Shown here in pieces: positions 35,001-43,375 of a stretch of 64,000 nt of DNA. A program made the position numbers and the translations under genes. Position 1 is the stretch's first letter; each line of letters starts with the position of its first letter. The stretch is taken from positions 3,162,001-3,226,000 of the forward strand of contig CBDDHT010000004.1 of assembly GCA_965228615.1 (NCBI GenBank), written 5' to 3'. The notes under the pieces are model-generated. The model was not told the DNA's origin, did no database searches, and saw only the letters and a program-made list of their open reading frames with translations. Source of the stretch: CBDDHT01 sp965228615 (GTDB taxonomy: Bacteria > Pseudomonadota > Alphaproteobacteria > Rhizobiales > Methyloligellaceae).

Positions 35001-35074
35001 AGGCCCGACAACAGGAGGCCCGAATGAAGAAGCTCCTGCGCCCCAAGGCAATAGCTCGCGGGACGGCTCGCTGA
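32033..35074 (+). CDS. ppk1: Polyphosphate kinase PPK1 with long Ala/Lys-rich N-terminal extension
   Basis: PPK1 makes polyphosphate from ATP reversibly. The GTG at 32033, with GGGAGG upstream, gives 1013 residues. A GTG at 32006 is possible. Residues 1-310 are a low-complexity, helical Ala/Lys/Glu-rich extension with repeating AAEKxAEAA-like patterns (for example AANEEAKRAAKAASAAKQM without the first T), unlike any catalytic part. The normal PPK1 core begins at residue 311 (LKAPELYLNRELTWLEFNKR). Catalytic histidines lie in GLKTHSKLVLVVRR and LEHARVYYFRNGG, and YAHIGTGNYHV is conserved. The extension resembles phasin or histone-H1-like tails and may tether the enzyme to a granule, DNA or the membrane. 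A FNR-like site precedes it. Confidence 0.93.
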   Translation: MEKPNRQPTGKATTEEAENDLLPPEQRFAKTNADWASKAATKSRKKASKAADQTASAAKSVAKTMEATKASVTEANREHSPTALSSAVATANEEAKRAAKAASAAKQMAVRAAELASKSELAAAEARKTETVAIKARAKAKGAEIEVAQAERAHSPAARSITTAKRRRTKFREIAEAREADAETSALKVAALARQANAEAIAAAEKVKEAARAVKRTELAAQRAEAAAQKTSKQTEQSVSVTKATVGEARTETKAAVDDTRASVKAAEKSEAAAAAHAAAASKAAAEHAAEQANQAAEMAARSEAETGKNLKAPELYLNRELTWLEFNKRVLHEAEDTRTPLLERVKFLAIVGGNLDEFFMKRIGGLKQQVGARIQELTVDGRSPQEQIHDSVAMVREIQTKARNVFIGLKEQLRQHDIAICNFADLLDGEQAGVRAYYLENIYPLVTPLAMDPSHPFPHISNLSLNLLVTLRTLGDGTPIMARVKVPTGNTVPRFIRIGSTNRFVLLEDVMANNLDVLFPDVEVMTCEVFRVTRNANTEREEETADDLLEMIESEVRDRRFAPIVRLEAMTGIKPLHRGMLAAELGLDEDEDVFESDVMLGMRDLFEIASVAIPHLHDPDHHAIDNVELEGEPNIFHAIRKKGPFLLQHPYESFKTSVVRFVREACRDPKVMAIKMTLYRTTEGTGIIDYLIEAARNGKQVAVAVELKARFDEAANINWATRLEEAGIHVTYGIVGLKTHSKLVLVVRRDFNGLRQYAHIGTGNYHVGTARLYGDFGILTSDEDIGSDLVDFFNFLTSGYQPLRRYKKILVSPRNMKDQILYKIDREISKNSPRSRGLIRLKTNALEDPDITEALYRASRVGVKIELIIRDTCRLRPGIEGLSDNITVISVIGRFLEHARVYYFRNGGDEEFYIGSADLMMRNLESRAEVIVTVEDEHLRELLRDSLEMQLSDRRNTWEMDSDGNYTQRQPKDEKIERGCQVAMIEAAEARQQEARMKKLLRPKAIARGTAR

Positions 35075-35177
35075 ATGGAGCGAGGCAAGCTCGCGCTCCG
35101 AGCGCTCTGAAGTCCGGATTCTGTTATGATCGCACACCGCATTCCAGATTTGCCCCGTCTATCCTTAGGCTAGCGCG

Positions 35178-35807
35178 ATGATTGATGCCGACGACCTCAT
35201 CCTCTCGCCAGTCGAGGATTTGCAGGACATCAACGGGGTCCCGTTCCCCGAAGAGTACAAGTTCCGGCAGTTTCTGATCACAGGTCCACCTGGATCGGGA
35301 AAGAGCACGCTGGTCGGAAAGATGCGGGGCTGGCCCTATGAAGGCTATGTCGATCTCTCCATATCGAATTGGTGGCGCATTCAGGCGTTGACTCTCAGGC
35401 CGCGCGAGATCCATCTGGGCGTCCCGTTCAAGAACCGTCCTGAAGCGCTCACCGTCCTTGACGATGATTGGCTGGAGAATCACGCCACTCTGGAAATGGA
35501 CTTTCGGCGGATCATGATTCCACCGAAGAAGGGCTGGTTTTTCGGAACCGACTGGCGCAAGCGGTATGTGTTCGAGTTCATTCTGCCGCAGTCGGACCAG
35601 ATCTATCGGGATCGGGTTGAGCGCGCGAAGACGGGTTTGTTTCCATATGACCGGCAAATCACGCCCGAAATCGTCGATCGACAGGTCGCGTTCTATCGCA
35701 CAATCGCCTGGTATTTCTGGATCTCGGAAATGGACGTCTATGTGCGCTTGAAACGCGAAGGCACACCTATGAAGATTATCGAGTGCGAAAAGGCGCCAAT
35801 GCCGTGA
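35178..35807 (+). CDS. P-loop NTPase (kinase-like) paired with FHA-phosphatase
   Basis: This 209-residue protein has a clear Walker A, ITGPPGSGKST (residues 35-44), followed by a divergent P-loop domain: LSISNWWRIQALTLRPREIH, TVLDDDWLENHATLEMDFRR and WFFGTDWRKRYVFEFILPQ. The fold looks like a small nucleotide-monophosphate-kinase-type enzyme, but the substrate part is not recognisable. It lies 103 nt after ppk1 on the same strand and overlaps the phosphatase gene by GTGA (35804-35807). That overlap argues for a pair acting together, for example ATP-dependent phosphorylation versus dephosphorylation of one target. Assigning it to a named family would be guesswork. Confidence 0.65.
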   Translation: MIDADDLILSPVEDLQDINGVPFPEEYKFRQFLITGPPGSGKSTLVGKMRGWPYEGYVDLSISNWWRIQALTLRPREIHLGVPFKNRPEALTVLDDDWLENHATLEMDFRRIMIPPKKGWFFGTDWRKRYVFEFILPQSDQIYRDRVERAKTGLFPYDRQITPEIVDRQVAFYRTIAWYFWISEMDVYVRLKREGTPMKIIECEKAPMP

Positions 35808-37285
35808 CCGCCGATACAGAAGTCCATGAGGCCGAGGTTGCTCAGAAGCTGCCTGAAGTTTCTGCGAAAAGGCCCTCATTGTTCGATCGGATCGGGGAGT
35901 TTTTTGGGAGTTCACCGGTCGGAACGCTGTTGTCTCCCGCCGTCGTGCCTACATCTCTCGATGAGACCGTCCGAATTAATTGGAACAGCCGACCATTCGC
36001 GTTGACGATTGGAAATGTGGCACTGGAGTTTCATCCTGACCTTAGCGTTACAGGCGACGAAATCGCCGGAGATCGCGAGTGGATTGTCCATACAGGCTCC
36101 GAATTCTATCAGGGCATTCCAAACTTCATCCGCATTAGGCCAGGAGAGACAGTTGTTTTGGGCCGCGGCAACGAACTACAAAAACGACTCTTCGCGCTCA
36201 ACAAGTCTGTTGCCAGTCGTCATGTCAAAATATTTAGCCGCAGAGGCGAGCTGACGATTCAACCTCTGGAATTGGATCGTTCGACCACCGTTTCAGCGAT
36301 CGAATCTCCCGTTGCCGTCTGGGAGGCACGCCGAGCGAATCTCATTCGATTGCCAGAGGTTCTCGGGCACCGGCTCGACGCGTTCGATGACAGTGAAGCA
36401 CTGACAATCATCAGAGACGTCAATGCAATTATGGCAAATGAGGACTATCGCGATCCAAACGATGAGGGTTTGCCAGGCGGCATCATCCAACTTCCCGACG
36501 ACATGACGGTCGTGATCCTTGGCGACATGCATGCGCGTCTCGACAATGTCTTGAGAGTTCTTACCGAGGGGGGTGTCCTCAATCAGTTGGAGGCCGGCGG
36601 AGCCAGTCTGGTTTTTCTCGGCGATCTGGTTCACAGCCAGGAGCCCGGAGAATTGGATGAGATGGAATCATCAGTTGGCATGTTGGATCTGTTTTCCATG
36701 TTGAAGTGCCGCTTCCCTGGCAACGTGTTCTATATCCATGGCAACCACGAGAGTTTTTCACCGAACATTGGAAAAGGAGGCGTTCCTCAAGCCATATTGT
36801 TCCGCAAGTACCTCAAAGACCGTCGCGGAAAGGCTTATGTGACAGAGGTCAGCCAGCTCTTCGAGAGCCTGGCGTTCGTTGTCCAAGGCAAAGGGTTCGC
36901 CGCCTGCCATGGCGCGCCGGTCCGCTCGAGAGTCGACCGGAACACCTTAGTGAACATTCGGCGCTATCCCGGTATTCAGCATGAACTGGTATGGAATCGC
37001 CTCAGGCAGGGAAATCGGCCCGCCGGTTATGGCAAAGGAAGCGTCAGACGTTTCCGCCAGACACTGAATCTTCCCAAACACGCGCCCGTCATTGTCGGCC
37101 ATACACCGCTATCGTCAAACGATACGCTCTGGCTGAATGTCGGCGGGATCACGGGCCATCACGTGGTCTATTCTGCATATCGGCATCGAATGGCAGCGAT
37201 CGTGATGAAAAATGGCAGCATGACGCCGTTGGAATTCGTTCCAGAACCGGCACTTGCATTCCTTAGCCGCGAACCGAAAGCTTAG
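35804..37285 (+). CDS. FHA domain fused to PPP-type metallophosphoesterase
   Basis: The GTG at 35804, overlapping the previous stop as GTGA, gives 493 residues. An upstream GTG at 35783 is possible. Residues about 60-165 form a beta-rich domain with the FHA motifs VVLGRGN (about 118-123) and SVASRHVKIF (about 135-144), which read phosphothreonine. Residues 230-480 are a calcineurin-like phosphoesterase: LGDMHARLDN (about 239), FLGDLVHSQEP, IHGNHESF, CHGAPVRSR and VGHTPLSSN. These are the metal and active-site motifs of PPP phosphatases, although the first is GDMHAR rather than GDIHG. It probably removes phosphate from proteins or small phosphates under control of the FHA part. Confidence 0.85.
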   Translation: MTADTEVHEAEVAQKLPEVSAKRPSLFDRIGEFFGSSPVGTLLSPAVVPTSLDETVRINWNSRPFALTIGNVALEFHPDLSVTGDEIAGDREWIVHTGSEFYQGIPNFIRIRPGETVVLGRGNELQKRLFALNKSVASRHVKIFSRRGELTIQPLELDRSTTVSAIESPVAVWEARRANLIRLPEVLGHRLDAFDDSEALTIIRDVNAIMANEDYRDPNDEGLPGGIIQLPDDMTVVILGDMHARLDNVLRVLTEGGVLNQLEAGGASLVFLGDLVHSQEPGELDEMESSVGMLDLFSMLKCRFPGNVFYIHGNHESFSPNIGKGGVPQAILFRKYLKDRRGKAYVTEVSQLFESLAFVVQGKGFAACHGAPVRSRVDRNTLVNIRRYPGIQHELVWNRLRQGNRPAGYGKGSVRRFRQTLNLPKHAPVIVGHTPLSSNDTLWLNVGGITGHHVVYSAYRHRMAAIVMKNGSMTPLEFVPEPALAFLSREPKA

Positions 37286-37347
37286 CCCGTTTCCCGGGGT
37301 GCATCGGCGCTCCGGAATTCTTTTTGATTAGACCGAGATCGATCACA

Positions 37348-38616
37348 TCAGCCCATGAACATGCCACGGAGCGTGAAATAGAAGAGCGCTGCGAGGAACC
37401 CACCGATGGGCAGCGTTATGATCCAGGACATGATTATGCCGCCGATCACTCGCAGATCGAGCGCACCGATGCCTCGCGCAATACCGACACCGATCACGCC
37501 GCCGACCGCGATATGCGTTGTTGATACCGGCATACCTGTACGCGAAGCCAGCACGACAGTCGTCGCGGCAGCCATAGTTGCGCAGAATCCGCGGGTCGGC
37601 GTCAGTTCCGTGATCTTCGTCCCGATGGTCCGCATCACTCTGTACCCGTAGGTGGCAAGTCCGACGACAATACCGACGCCGCCGATCAACAGAATCCAAA
37701 TCGGCAATTCCGATTTCTGGGCCACCTGCCCCCCTGATTCGACAAGGCCGACCACTGCAGCCATCGGCCCCACACCATTTGCGACGTCGTTCGAGCCATG
37801 CGCGAAGGCCATGGCGCACGCGGTGAACAGCATCATCGGAACAAATACCTTCTCGACGCTGGCATAGTGGAAGTCTTTGTCCGCTTCCTTATCGATTGTA
37901 ATTCTCTTGATAAGAAGGTGCCCTACCAGACCCAAGGCCACTCCGAACACTGCCGCGATCAAAAAGCTGGCAGGCATGCTCAGGTCCACCTTTAAGTGCT
38001 TCAGACCTTTGAAGATTGTGACCAGCGAGATGATGAAACCCACGAGGAAAACATAGACCGGCCCCCAACGCTTTGCCGCGATGAAGGGGTGGGGCGCATT
38101 CAGGATCAACTTGCGAATGCTCATCATTAAGACAAAGGATATCGCTCCGCCGAGAAGCGGCGATACGACCCAACTGGCAACGATCTGACTGATCTTGCCC
38201 CAGTTGACCGCTTCGAAACCAATCCCGGCAATCGCGAAACCGACAACCGCGCCGACGATCGAATGGGTCGTCGAGACCGGCCACCCCCGCATTGACGCAA
38301 GCATCAGCCAGACGGCTGCAGCCAAGAGCGCTGCGAGCATTCCAAACAGGAGAATCTCCGGATTCTGAGCAATTGAACTCGGGTCGATGATTCCCTTGCG
38401 AATGGTCTGGGTTACGTGACCACCGGCAAGGATCGCACCGGCAAACTCGAATATCGCAGCTATGATGATTGCCGTCGTGACCGTTATGGCGCCGGAGCCA
38501 ACCGACGTCCCCATGACATTGGCGACATCATTGGCACCAATACCCCATGTCATATACAGGCCAAAAACGATGGCGATACCGATGAACAGCGTACCGTGCG
38601 TCGTGATGATTTCCAT
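37348..38616 (-). CDS. pit: Low-affinity inorganic phosphate transporter (Pit family)
   Basis: This 422-residue integral membrane protein starts at the ATG at 38616, with GGGGGAACGG upstream. The frame before it is spurious. Pit family marks are the two inverted repeats, each with a GANDVANVMGTSVGSGAIT-type or GSNDVANGVGPMAAVVGL motif, and two PVSTTH motifs (GWPVSTTHSIVGA and GMPVSTTHIAVGG). Ten or more membrane helices are predicted. It moves metal-phosphate with protons. It is cotranscribed with the DUF47 gene just upstream (17-nt gap), as in many bacteria where DUF47 regulates Pit. The gene is convergent with the FHA-phosphatase gene. Confidence 0.95.
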   Translation of the reverse strand: MEIITTHGTLFIGIAIVFGLYMTWGIGANDVANVMGTSVGSGAITVTTAIIIAAIFEFAGAILAGGHVTQTIRKGIIDPSSIAQNPEILLFGMLAALLAAAVWLMLASMRGWPVSTTHSIVGAVVGFAIAGIGFEAVNWGKISQIVASWVVSPLLGGAISFVLMMSIRKLILNAPHPFIAAKRWGPVYVFLVGFIISLVTIFKGLKHLKVDLSMPASFLIAAVFGVALGLVGHLLIKRITIDKEADKDFHYASVEKVFVPMMLFTACAMAFAHGSNDVANGVGPMAAVVGLVESGGQVAQKSELPIWILLIGGVGIVVGLATYGYRVMRTIGTKITELTPTRGFCATMAAATTVVLASRTGMPVSTTHIAVGGVIGVGIARGIGALDLRVIGGIIMSWIITLPIGGFLAALFYFTLRGMFMG

Positions 38617-38633
38617 GATTCCGTTCCCCCGAC

Positions 38634-39314
38634 TTACCGTGCAAGCAACAATCTCAAACGGTTTCCGACCTTTTCGGCATAGTCGGCGAGGTTCCCGATC
38701 ATGAGGATCAGGTCGTACCAAAACACGACCGAGACCGGCTTCATCTTGTCTTCGTGAACAAACAGGCTCCGTGACAGCTCGAGCCCCATCTGGTCGGTGT
38801 CCGACTCGATCTTGTTCAGCTGTTCGACCATCTCGATCACGGCATCGGCGTCCGGGCCTCGGAACCCGGTCTCGACGAGTTCGTCGAGCCGCTCGATAAT
38901 CCGGCTCGCCTGATCGCACGCGTCCACGCAACGCCGCACCATGTTGAGCAGCGGCTGAGCCATGCCTTCTTCGACGTCCATCTTCCGTTCGACGAGAAGA
39001 CCCGCAATGTCCTGAGCCGTATCGGCGATGGAATCCTGGAGATCGAGTACTTCGAGCAAATCACGCCGGTCCACCGGCATGAAAAGGCTCTTGGGGAGGT
39101 GTGCGCGCAGTTCGTTCTTTATTGCGTCGGCTTCGTTTTCCAGTTCAAAGATCCGTTCCTTGATAACAGCGACCTTTTCCTGGTCTCCGTCGCAAAGAGC
39201 TTCGAACAGTTTGGTCACCTGAGCTGCGCATTTCTTGACGGTGCGCATATGCTCCTGCATCGGCTTGAACGGCGATCGGCCAAACAAACTTGCAAACGGA
39301 TTGCTTCCAGCCAT
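38634..39314 (-). CDS. DUF47/PhoU-like regulator of phosphate transport
   Basis: This 226-residue protein belongs to the DUF47 (TIGR00153) family, all-helical and PhoU-like. Typical pieces are NPFASLFGRSPFKPMQEHM at the start, KKCAAQVTKLFEAL, KVAVIKERIFELENEADAIK, LQDSIADTAQDIAGLLVERK and the end VSVVFWYDLILMIGNLAD. The family is always paired with Pit transporters and is thought to gate them. The start at 39314 has GGGAGACG upstream. It is the first gene of the leftward pair. The DUF47-Pit pair next to polyphosphate genes agrees with a role in phosphate entry for polymer synthesis. Confidence 0.92.
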   Translation of the reverse strand: MAGSNPFASLFGRSPFKPMQEHMRTVKKCAAQVTKLFEALCDGDQEKVAVIKERIFELENEADAIKNELRAHLPKSLFMPVDRRDLLEVLDLQDSIADTAQDIAGLLVERKMDVEEGMAQPLLNMVRRCVDACDQASRIIERLDELVETGFRGPDADAVIEMVEQLNKIESDTDQMGLELSRSLFVHEDKMKPVSVVFWYDLILMIGNLADYAEKVGNRLRLLLAR

Positions 39315-39474
39315 AGCCCACGTCTCCCAACCTCACGTCGTTGTCCGATTCCCGGCAGTTCCAGTATCGATGCCGGAGCTGTCCCTCTCTGCATGGCGCC
39401 TCAGAGCAATTGGCCAGGCCTGAGCGCGTGAAGACGAGCGTCTGGAGCGGCCTTGGCGCAAAGACGAGAGGCAA

Positions 39475-40086
39475 CTATTTGCTTTTTTCGGATTTCCTCT
39501 TTTCTCGGCGGGATTTGGCTTTCTTGCCACCCTTGGTTTTTTTACTTTTCTTGGATTTCGTCTGTCCCTTTAGGTTTGCACCTTTCTTTTTCTTCTTCGA
39601 TTTTTTCCTGACGTCCTTTTTCTTTTCACGCTCTTTGTCGGTCCGTTTCTTCTTTGCAGTTTTTGCCGTTTTCTTTTTCTTCGTCTTGACGTCATCTCGT
39701 TGCGCAGGACCGCTCTTGGCCGAAGAGGTCGCTTCACGAGGCAATACGGAAACCACGTTGCTGGACTTTGCAGAATCGATCTGGTCGCCAGCCCCATTCG
39801 TGACGCGTGCTGTTCGTGGTGGCGTGGTGCCGGTCAGTGGGAACGTATCGGCTTCAGAGGCACCGCTGTCGTTGTCCGCGACAATCGTCTCTGGCTGCGA
39901 TGCGTTGCGAAGCAGAGTCTGGGCAGCTTGGATCAACTGGTTGGCACGTATAATGCTCACACCTGGTACGGCAACCAGATCAGCGACTTTTGCGGCAGCG
40001 ATATCCTCGACCGTTCGGAATCCCTTTTCTGCGCAGGACGCCGCCAACACCTGACCAACGCCCGAGATTTCGACAATCTGACGCAT
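39475..40086 (-). CDS. Helix-hairpin-helix protein with very lysine-rich tail
   Basis: From the ATG at 40086 the protein has 203 residues. An earlier ATG at 40116 is not favoured. The first 65 residues are a helix-hairpin-helix unit related to RuvA/topoisomerase-type DNA binding modules: VEISGVGQVLAASCAEKGFR, VEDIAAAKVADLVAVPGVS and IIRANQLIQAAQTLL. A low-complexity linker follows. The last 80 residues are a histone-H1-like tail made mostly of Lys with Arg and Ser (for example KTKKKKTAKTAKKKRTDKE). Such a tail binds polyanions: DNA, RNA or polyphosphate. The position amid polyphosphate genes makes the polymer a plausible ligand. Its function is unknown. Confidence 0.75.
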   Translation of the reverse strand: MRQIVEISGVGQVLAASCAEKGFRTVEDIAAAKVADLVAVPGVSIIRANQLIQAAQTLLRNASQPETIVADNDSGASEADTFPLTGTTPPRTARVTNGAGDQIDSAKSSNVVSVLPREATSSAKSGPAQRDDVKTKKKKTAKTAKKKRTDKEREKKKDVRKKSKKKKKGANLKGQTKSKKSKKTKGGKKAKSRREKRKSEKSK

Positions 40087-40612
40087 ATTACGTCCCTCCC
40101 ATCCATCGTTGCGCAATCACGACCGTTCGCCAGAGCGCCTCCTTCTTAAGAGCCGGCCGCAGAAACACGCACGCAAAGAGAAGCGGACCATCCCCACGGA
40201 TACGCTGTCGGGCATACGCGCAGTCGATCCGTTCGCTGCAACTTGCTTGTCTGCAGTTCTATCGTCCTTACAGCTTCGCAATTCCTGTATTCGCTGCGTT
40301 GATCTAGGTTAATCGGAGCGGAATAAATTCGTCGGCCAACGGCAGAACCGTTTTCGACCCACATGGACAGGCAAGAGGCGGCGCGCAAAAGAACGTTTGT
40401 TGACTCAGATCATTGGTTCAGGCGCGGAAATTCTTAGAATTGCGGTGTCTGCAATTCCTTCATCATCGGTATTGAAGACGAATCCGCCCGGCCGGAACGG
40501 CGAGCAAGAAGAACAGAGTTGCCGGGAATCTGACGCATGGCATCGCGTGGGGGAATGTGTGCCCGACATCGGTTCATATGAGAACTATGTCGCCGGCTTC
40601 TTTGCGGCCGAC
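40087..40612. other. Divergent intergenic region with FNR-like box
   Basis: This 526-bp gap lies between the lysine-rich protein (leftward) and the first CorC-like gene (rightward). It contains TTGATCTAGGTTAA (40299-40312), an Fnr-type dyad with one imperfect half. Neither side has a -10 hexamer at the exact class II distance. TGTAAG at 40267-40272 on the minus strand is the nearest. A frame open from 40397 to the CorC gene lacks protein likeness before 40613. Confidence 0.45.
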
Positions 40613-41935
40613 ATGTCGCAATTGCTTGAACTGGACATGGCCGCGAGATTGGTTCTTCAGGTCTTCTTATTCGGTTGTTCCGCCTTTTTTTCGGGCTCCG
40701 AAACGGCACTCTTCTCTCTGTCCCGTCTCGATCTGCAGAAGCTGCGCCGCGAGCGCCACCCCAAATCTGAAACGCTGCATGCCCTGCTGGACGAGCCGCG
40801 TCGTTTGATCATTTCGATCCTCTGCGGCAACGAACTGGTGAACATTGCGGCGACCGTTAACATGGCTGGCATCCTCGTGGCGCTGTATGGGTCCGAACAG
40901 GCCGCTTGGATCAACATTATCGTCATGTTTCCATTGCTTCTGTTATTTGGCGAAGTGACGCCAAAAACGATATCTGCCAGCAATCCGATCCGCGTCAGCA
41001 CTGCAATCGTGGCGTCCCCGCTCGCTATCTGGAGTCGGGTCGTCACACCTTTCCGCCGGGTCATTCGCTTTGCTGCGGGCGGGATCACCACTTGGATCGT
41101 TGGAGGTGAACAGGCGCCGGAGAACATTCTGCGGGTGGATGAGTTCCGGGCGGTTTTAGAGGACGTCGCCGATGAAGGCGTACTCGATGCAACCGAGCGC
41201 GTGCTTATCGATAACCTACTTGAGGCCGGCGAAACGGAGATCGTCGAGATCATGACTCCCAGGACCCGGATCAAATTTCTTGAGATCGATACACCGGTCC
41301 CCGAACTGATTGAGCAATTCAAGGCCTACCAGCATCCGCGTGTCCCCGTATGCCGCGATCGCGCCGACAATTTCGTTGGCTTTCTCCATGCCGAAGATGT
41401 CCTCAAATGGACCATCGACGATATCGACCTCAACACCCTGAGCAAAGACGATATGATGCATGCCCCGGTCGTTGTTCCGCCGACCAAGAATGTCGATGAA
41501 ATGTTCGATTTCTTTCAGGCGAACAATGCGCGAGCCGCCATAGTCCTGAATGAGTTTGGAGGTGTCGACGGGCTCATCACCATGCGGGACATCATCAAGT
41601 TCATCTTCGGCGAGATATCGGAGAGCGTTCCAAGCCAAGCCTATTATCAGGAACACGACGAAAACGTTTACGAAGTCCCCGGCGACATGAAGTTGACGGA
41701 TTTCAACGATCTCACAAATTTCGGCATCGAAGATCCCCGCATGACCACGATCGGGGGTGTTGTCTTTCGCCATCTCGACCGCCTGCCGCGGGTTGCGGAT
41801 GTCGTTGTCGTGGAAGGCTATCTTGCAACGGTTTTGGAGATGAAGGGTCATCGCGTCGCCGAGGTGCGCATCGCCAAGAGCGCCGACCCTTCGGAACACC
41901 TTGCACCTTCGCCGGAAGAGGCGCCACAGCCATGA
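40613..41935 (+). CDS. CNNM/CorC-HlyC family metal transport protein 1
   Basis: From the ATG at 40613 the protein has 440 residues. The upstream in-frame region shows no family likeness. The layout is a CNNM/DUF21 membrane domain (about 1-190, with SAFFSGSETALFSLSR and LLLLFGEVTPKTISASN), a CBS pair (about 210-330, with VEIMTPRTRIKFLEID and FEVNN-like LNEFGGVDGLITMRDI), and the C-terminal CorC_HlyC domain (about 350-430). Members export Mg or Co or link to magnesium homeostasis. The gene overlaps the next member by ATGA. Neighbouring phosphate and polyphosphate genes need magnesium, which may explain the context. Confidence 0.92.
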   Translation: MSQLLELDMAARLVLQVFLFGCSAFFSGSETALFSLSRLDLQKLRRERHPKSETLHALLDEPRRLIISILCGNELVNIAATVNMAGILVALYGSEQAAWINIIVMFPLLLLFGEVTPKTISASNPIRVSTAIVASPLAIWSRVVTPFRRVIRFAAGGITTWIVGGEQAPENILRVDEFRAVLEDVADEGVLDATERVLIDNLLEAGETEIVEIMTPRTRIKFLEIDTPVPELIEQFKAYQHPRVPVCRDRADNFVGFLHAEDVLKWTIDDIDLNTLSKDDMMHAPVVVPPTKNVDEMFDFFQANNARAAIVLNEFGGVDGLITMRDIIKFIFGEISESVPSQAYYQEHDENVYEVPGDMKLTDFNDLTNFGIEDPRMTTIGGVVFRHLDRLPRVADVVVVEGYLATVLEMKGHRVAEVRIAKSADPSEHLAPSPEEAPQP

Positions 41936-43347
41936 GTATGGATCCGCTATTGGCAATTCTGCTGATGATCGTCCTCCTGTTGCTAAAGGGGTTCTTCTCT
42001 GGCTCGGAGATCGCATTGGTCAATGCCGATAAGATCAAGCTCCGGCATGCATCGAAACAAGGAAACCGCGGCGCCGCGTTGGCAATGAAACTGCTGCAAA
42101 GGCCGGAAGTCCTGCTTAGCACCACTCTGGTCGGGACGAATGTCTTCACTATCGCACTAACGACGATCGGCACATTGCTGATGATCGAGTGGTTGGGACC
42201 CCGTGGCGATCTCTATGCGTTTCTGGCCTTTACACCGCTGTTCCTGGTCTTAGGCGAAATCGTCCCGAAGAGCGTCTATCAGCAAAAAGCTTCGGTCCTC
42301 ACGCCGATAATTATTTTCCCTTTGAACTGGAGCGCAAGACTCTTTTATCCCGTGATTTTCATCTTTTCGCGCATCGCACGATTATGTGCCCGCATTGTGG
42401 GGGTCGGCCGGACCGAACAGACGCTGTTCATCACGCGCGAGCAATTCCGTACCCTCGTCGACATGGCGGAACAGAGCGCCGCGCTGAGTGAATCAAACCG
42501 CGGCCGGATCCGCCGGGTCATCCGGTTTGCCGATACGACGGTTGCCGAGGCCATGGTTCCGATTGCTCAAGTGGTCTCCATAGACCGCGAAAAGATCGGC
42601 AAGAAGAGAACGCGCGCAGTCATCGATATGATCCGCAAGCACGGTTTCAACCGTCTGCCGGTCTACGAAAAGAATACATCGAACATAACCGGTATCGTCA
42701 CCATGACCACGTGGGAGATGCTGGCGGTCCACGCCAATGAGAAACCAATATCCGAAATGATCAAGCCGGCATTCTATGTCGCGCCCAATCAAACGATCGA
42801 TAGTCTGCTACCGGAGCTCAGAAAACGCGAAGACCGTATGGCCGTTGTCGTCGACGAGTTCGGTTCCGCCGTCGGCATGATTACCATGGAGGATATTGTC
42901 GAGGAGGTTCTGGGTGAGATCGACGTCGGCTATGACTTCGAAGAGTACCAGACCAAGCGGCGGCATGAGTTCACGTCGATCGGCAACGATGCCTATTTGA
43001 TGGATTCAAGGGTCTCTATCTCGGAAGCCAATGAAGTGCTCGGAATTCACCTGCCGGCAACAGAGTTTCACACCTTGGGTGGGTTGGTCATGGCGCGGCT
43101 ACGCCGAATCCCGCAGAAAGGGGATTATATTGTAGAGCTGGGTTATCGGCTGACCGTTACGGAGGCAACGGAGAGATCATTGGAGAAGCTGCGCGTCGAA
43201 CCCAATGCCGACGCGGAAGCTTTGGAAGCCGGCACCACGGCCGAAACGGCGCCGGCTGCGGCGGAGGCGTGCGACGTCCTGAACACTATCGAAGACAATG
43301 CGCAATCTGGCAGCGGCAGGCCCAAAAAGGGGAAGTGCGCCGATTGA
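41932..43347 (+). CDS. CNNM/CorC-HlyC family metal transport protein 2
   Basis: This 471-residue protein starts in an ATGA overlap with the previous gene, so translation is coupled. It has the same layout as its neighbour: CNNM membrane domain (LKGFFSGSEIALVNADK and LFLVLGEIVPKSVYQQK), the CBS pair (AEAMVPIAQVVSIDREK and VVDEFGSAVGMITMEDIVEE) and a C-terminal CorC_HlyC domain (YLMDSRVSISEANEVLGI, then FHTLGGLVMARLRRIPQKGD). A 40-residue Ala/Glu-rich tail is extra. Two adjacent paralogues may form a heteromeric transporter. The sequences are clearly different, so duplication is old. The PPK2 gene starts 28 nt downstream. Confidence 0.92.
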   Translation: MSMDPLLAILLMIVLLLLKGFFSGSEIALVNADKIKLRHASKQGNRGAALAMKLLQRPEVLLSTTLVGTNVFTIALTTIGTLLMIEWLGPRGDLYAFLAFTPLFLVLGEIVPKSVYQQKASVLTPIIIFPLNWSARLFYPVIFIFSRIARLCARIVGVGRTEQTLFITREQFRTLVDMAEQSAALSESNRGRIRRVIRFADTTVAEAMVPIAQVVSIDREKIGKKRTRAVIDMIRKHGFNRLPVYEKNTSNITGIVTMTTWEMLAVHANEKPISEMIKPAFYVAPNQTIDSLLPELRKREDRMAVVVDEFGSAVGMITMEDIVEEVLGEIDVGYDFEEYQTKRRHEFTSIGNDAYLMDSRVSISEANEVLGIHLPATEFHTLGGLVMARLRRIPQKGDYIVELGYRLTVTEATERSLEKLRVEPNADAEALEAGTTAETAPAAAEACDVLNTIEDNAQSGSGRPKKGKCAD

Positions 43348-43375
43348 CGGCTCACGATCAAAGAAAGGGTGGGAG

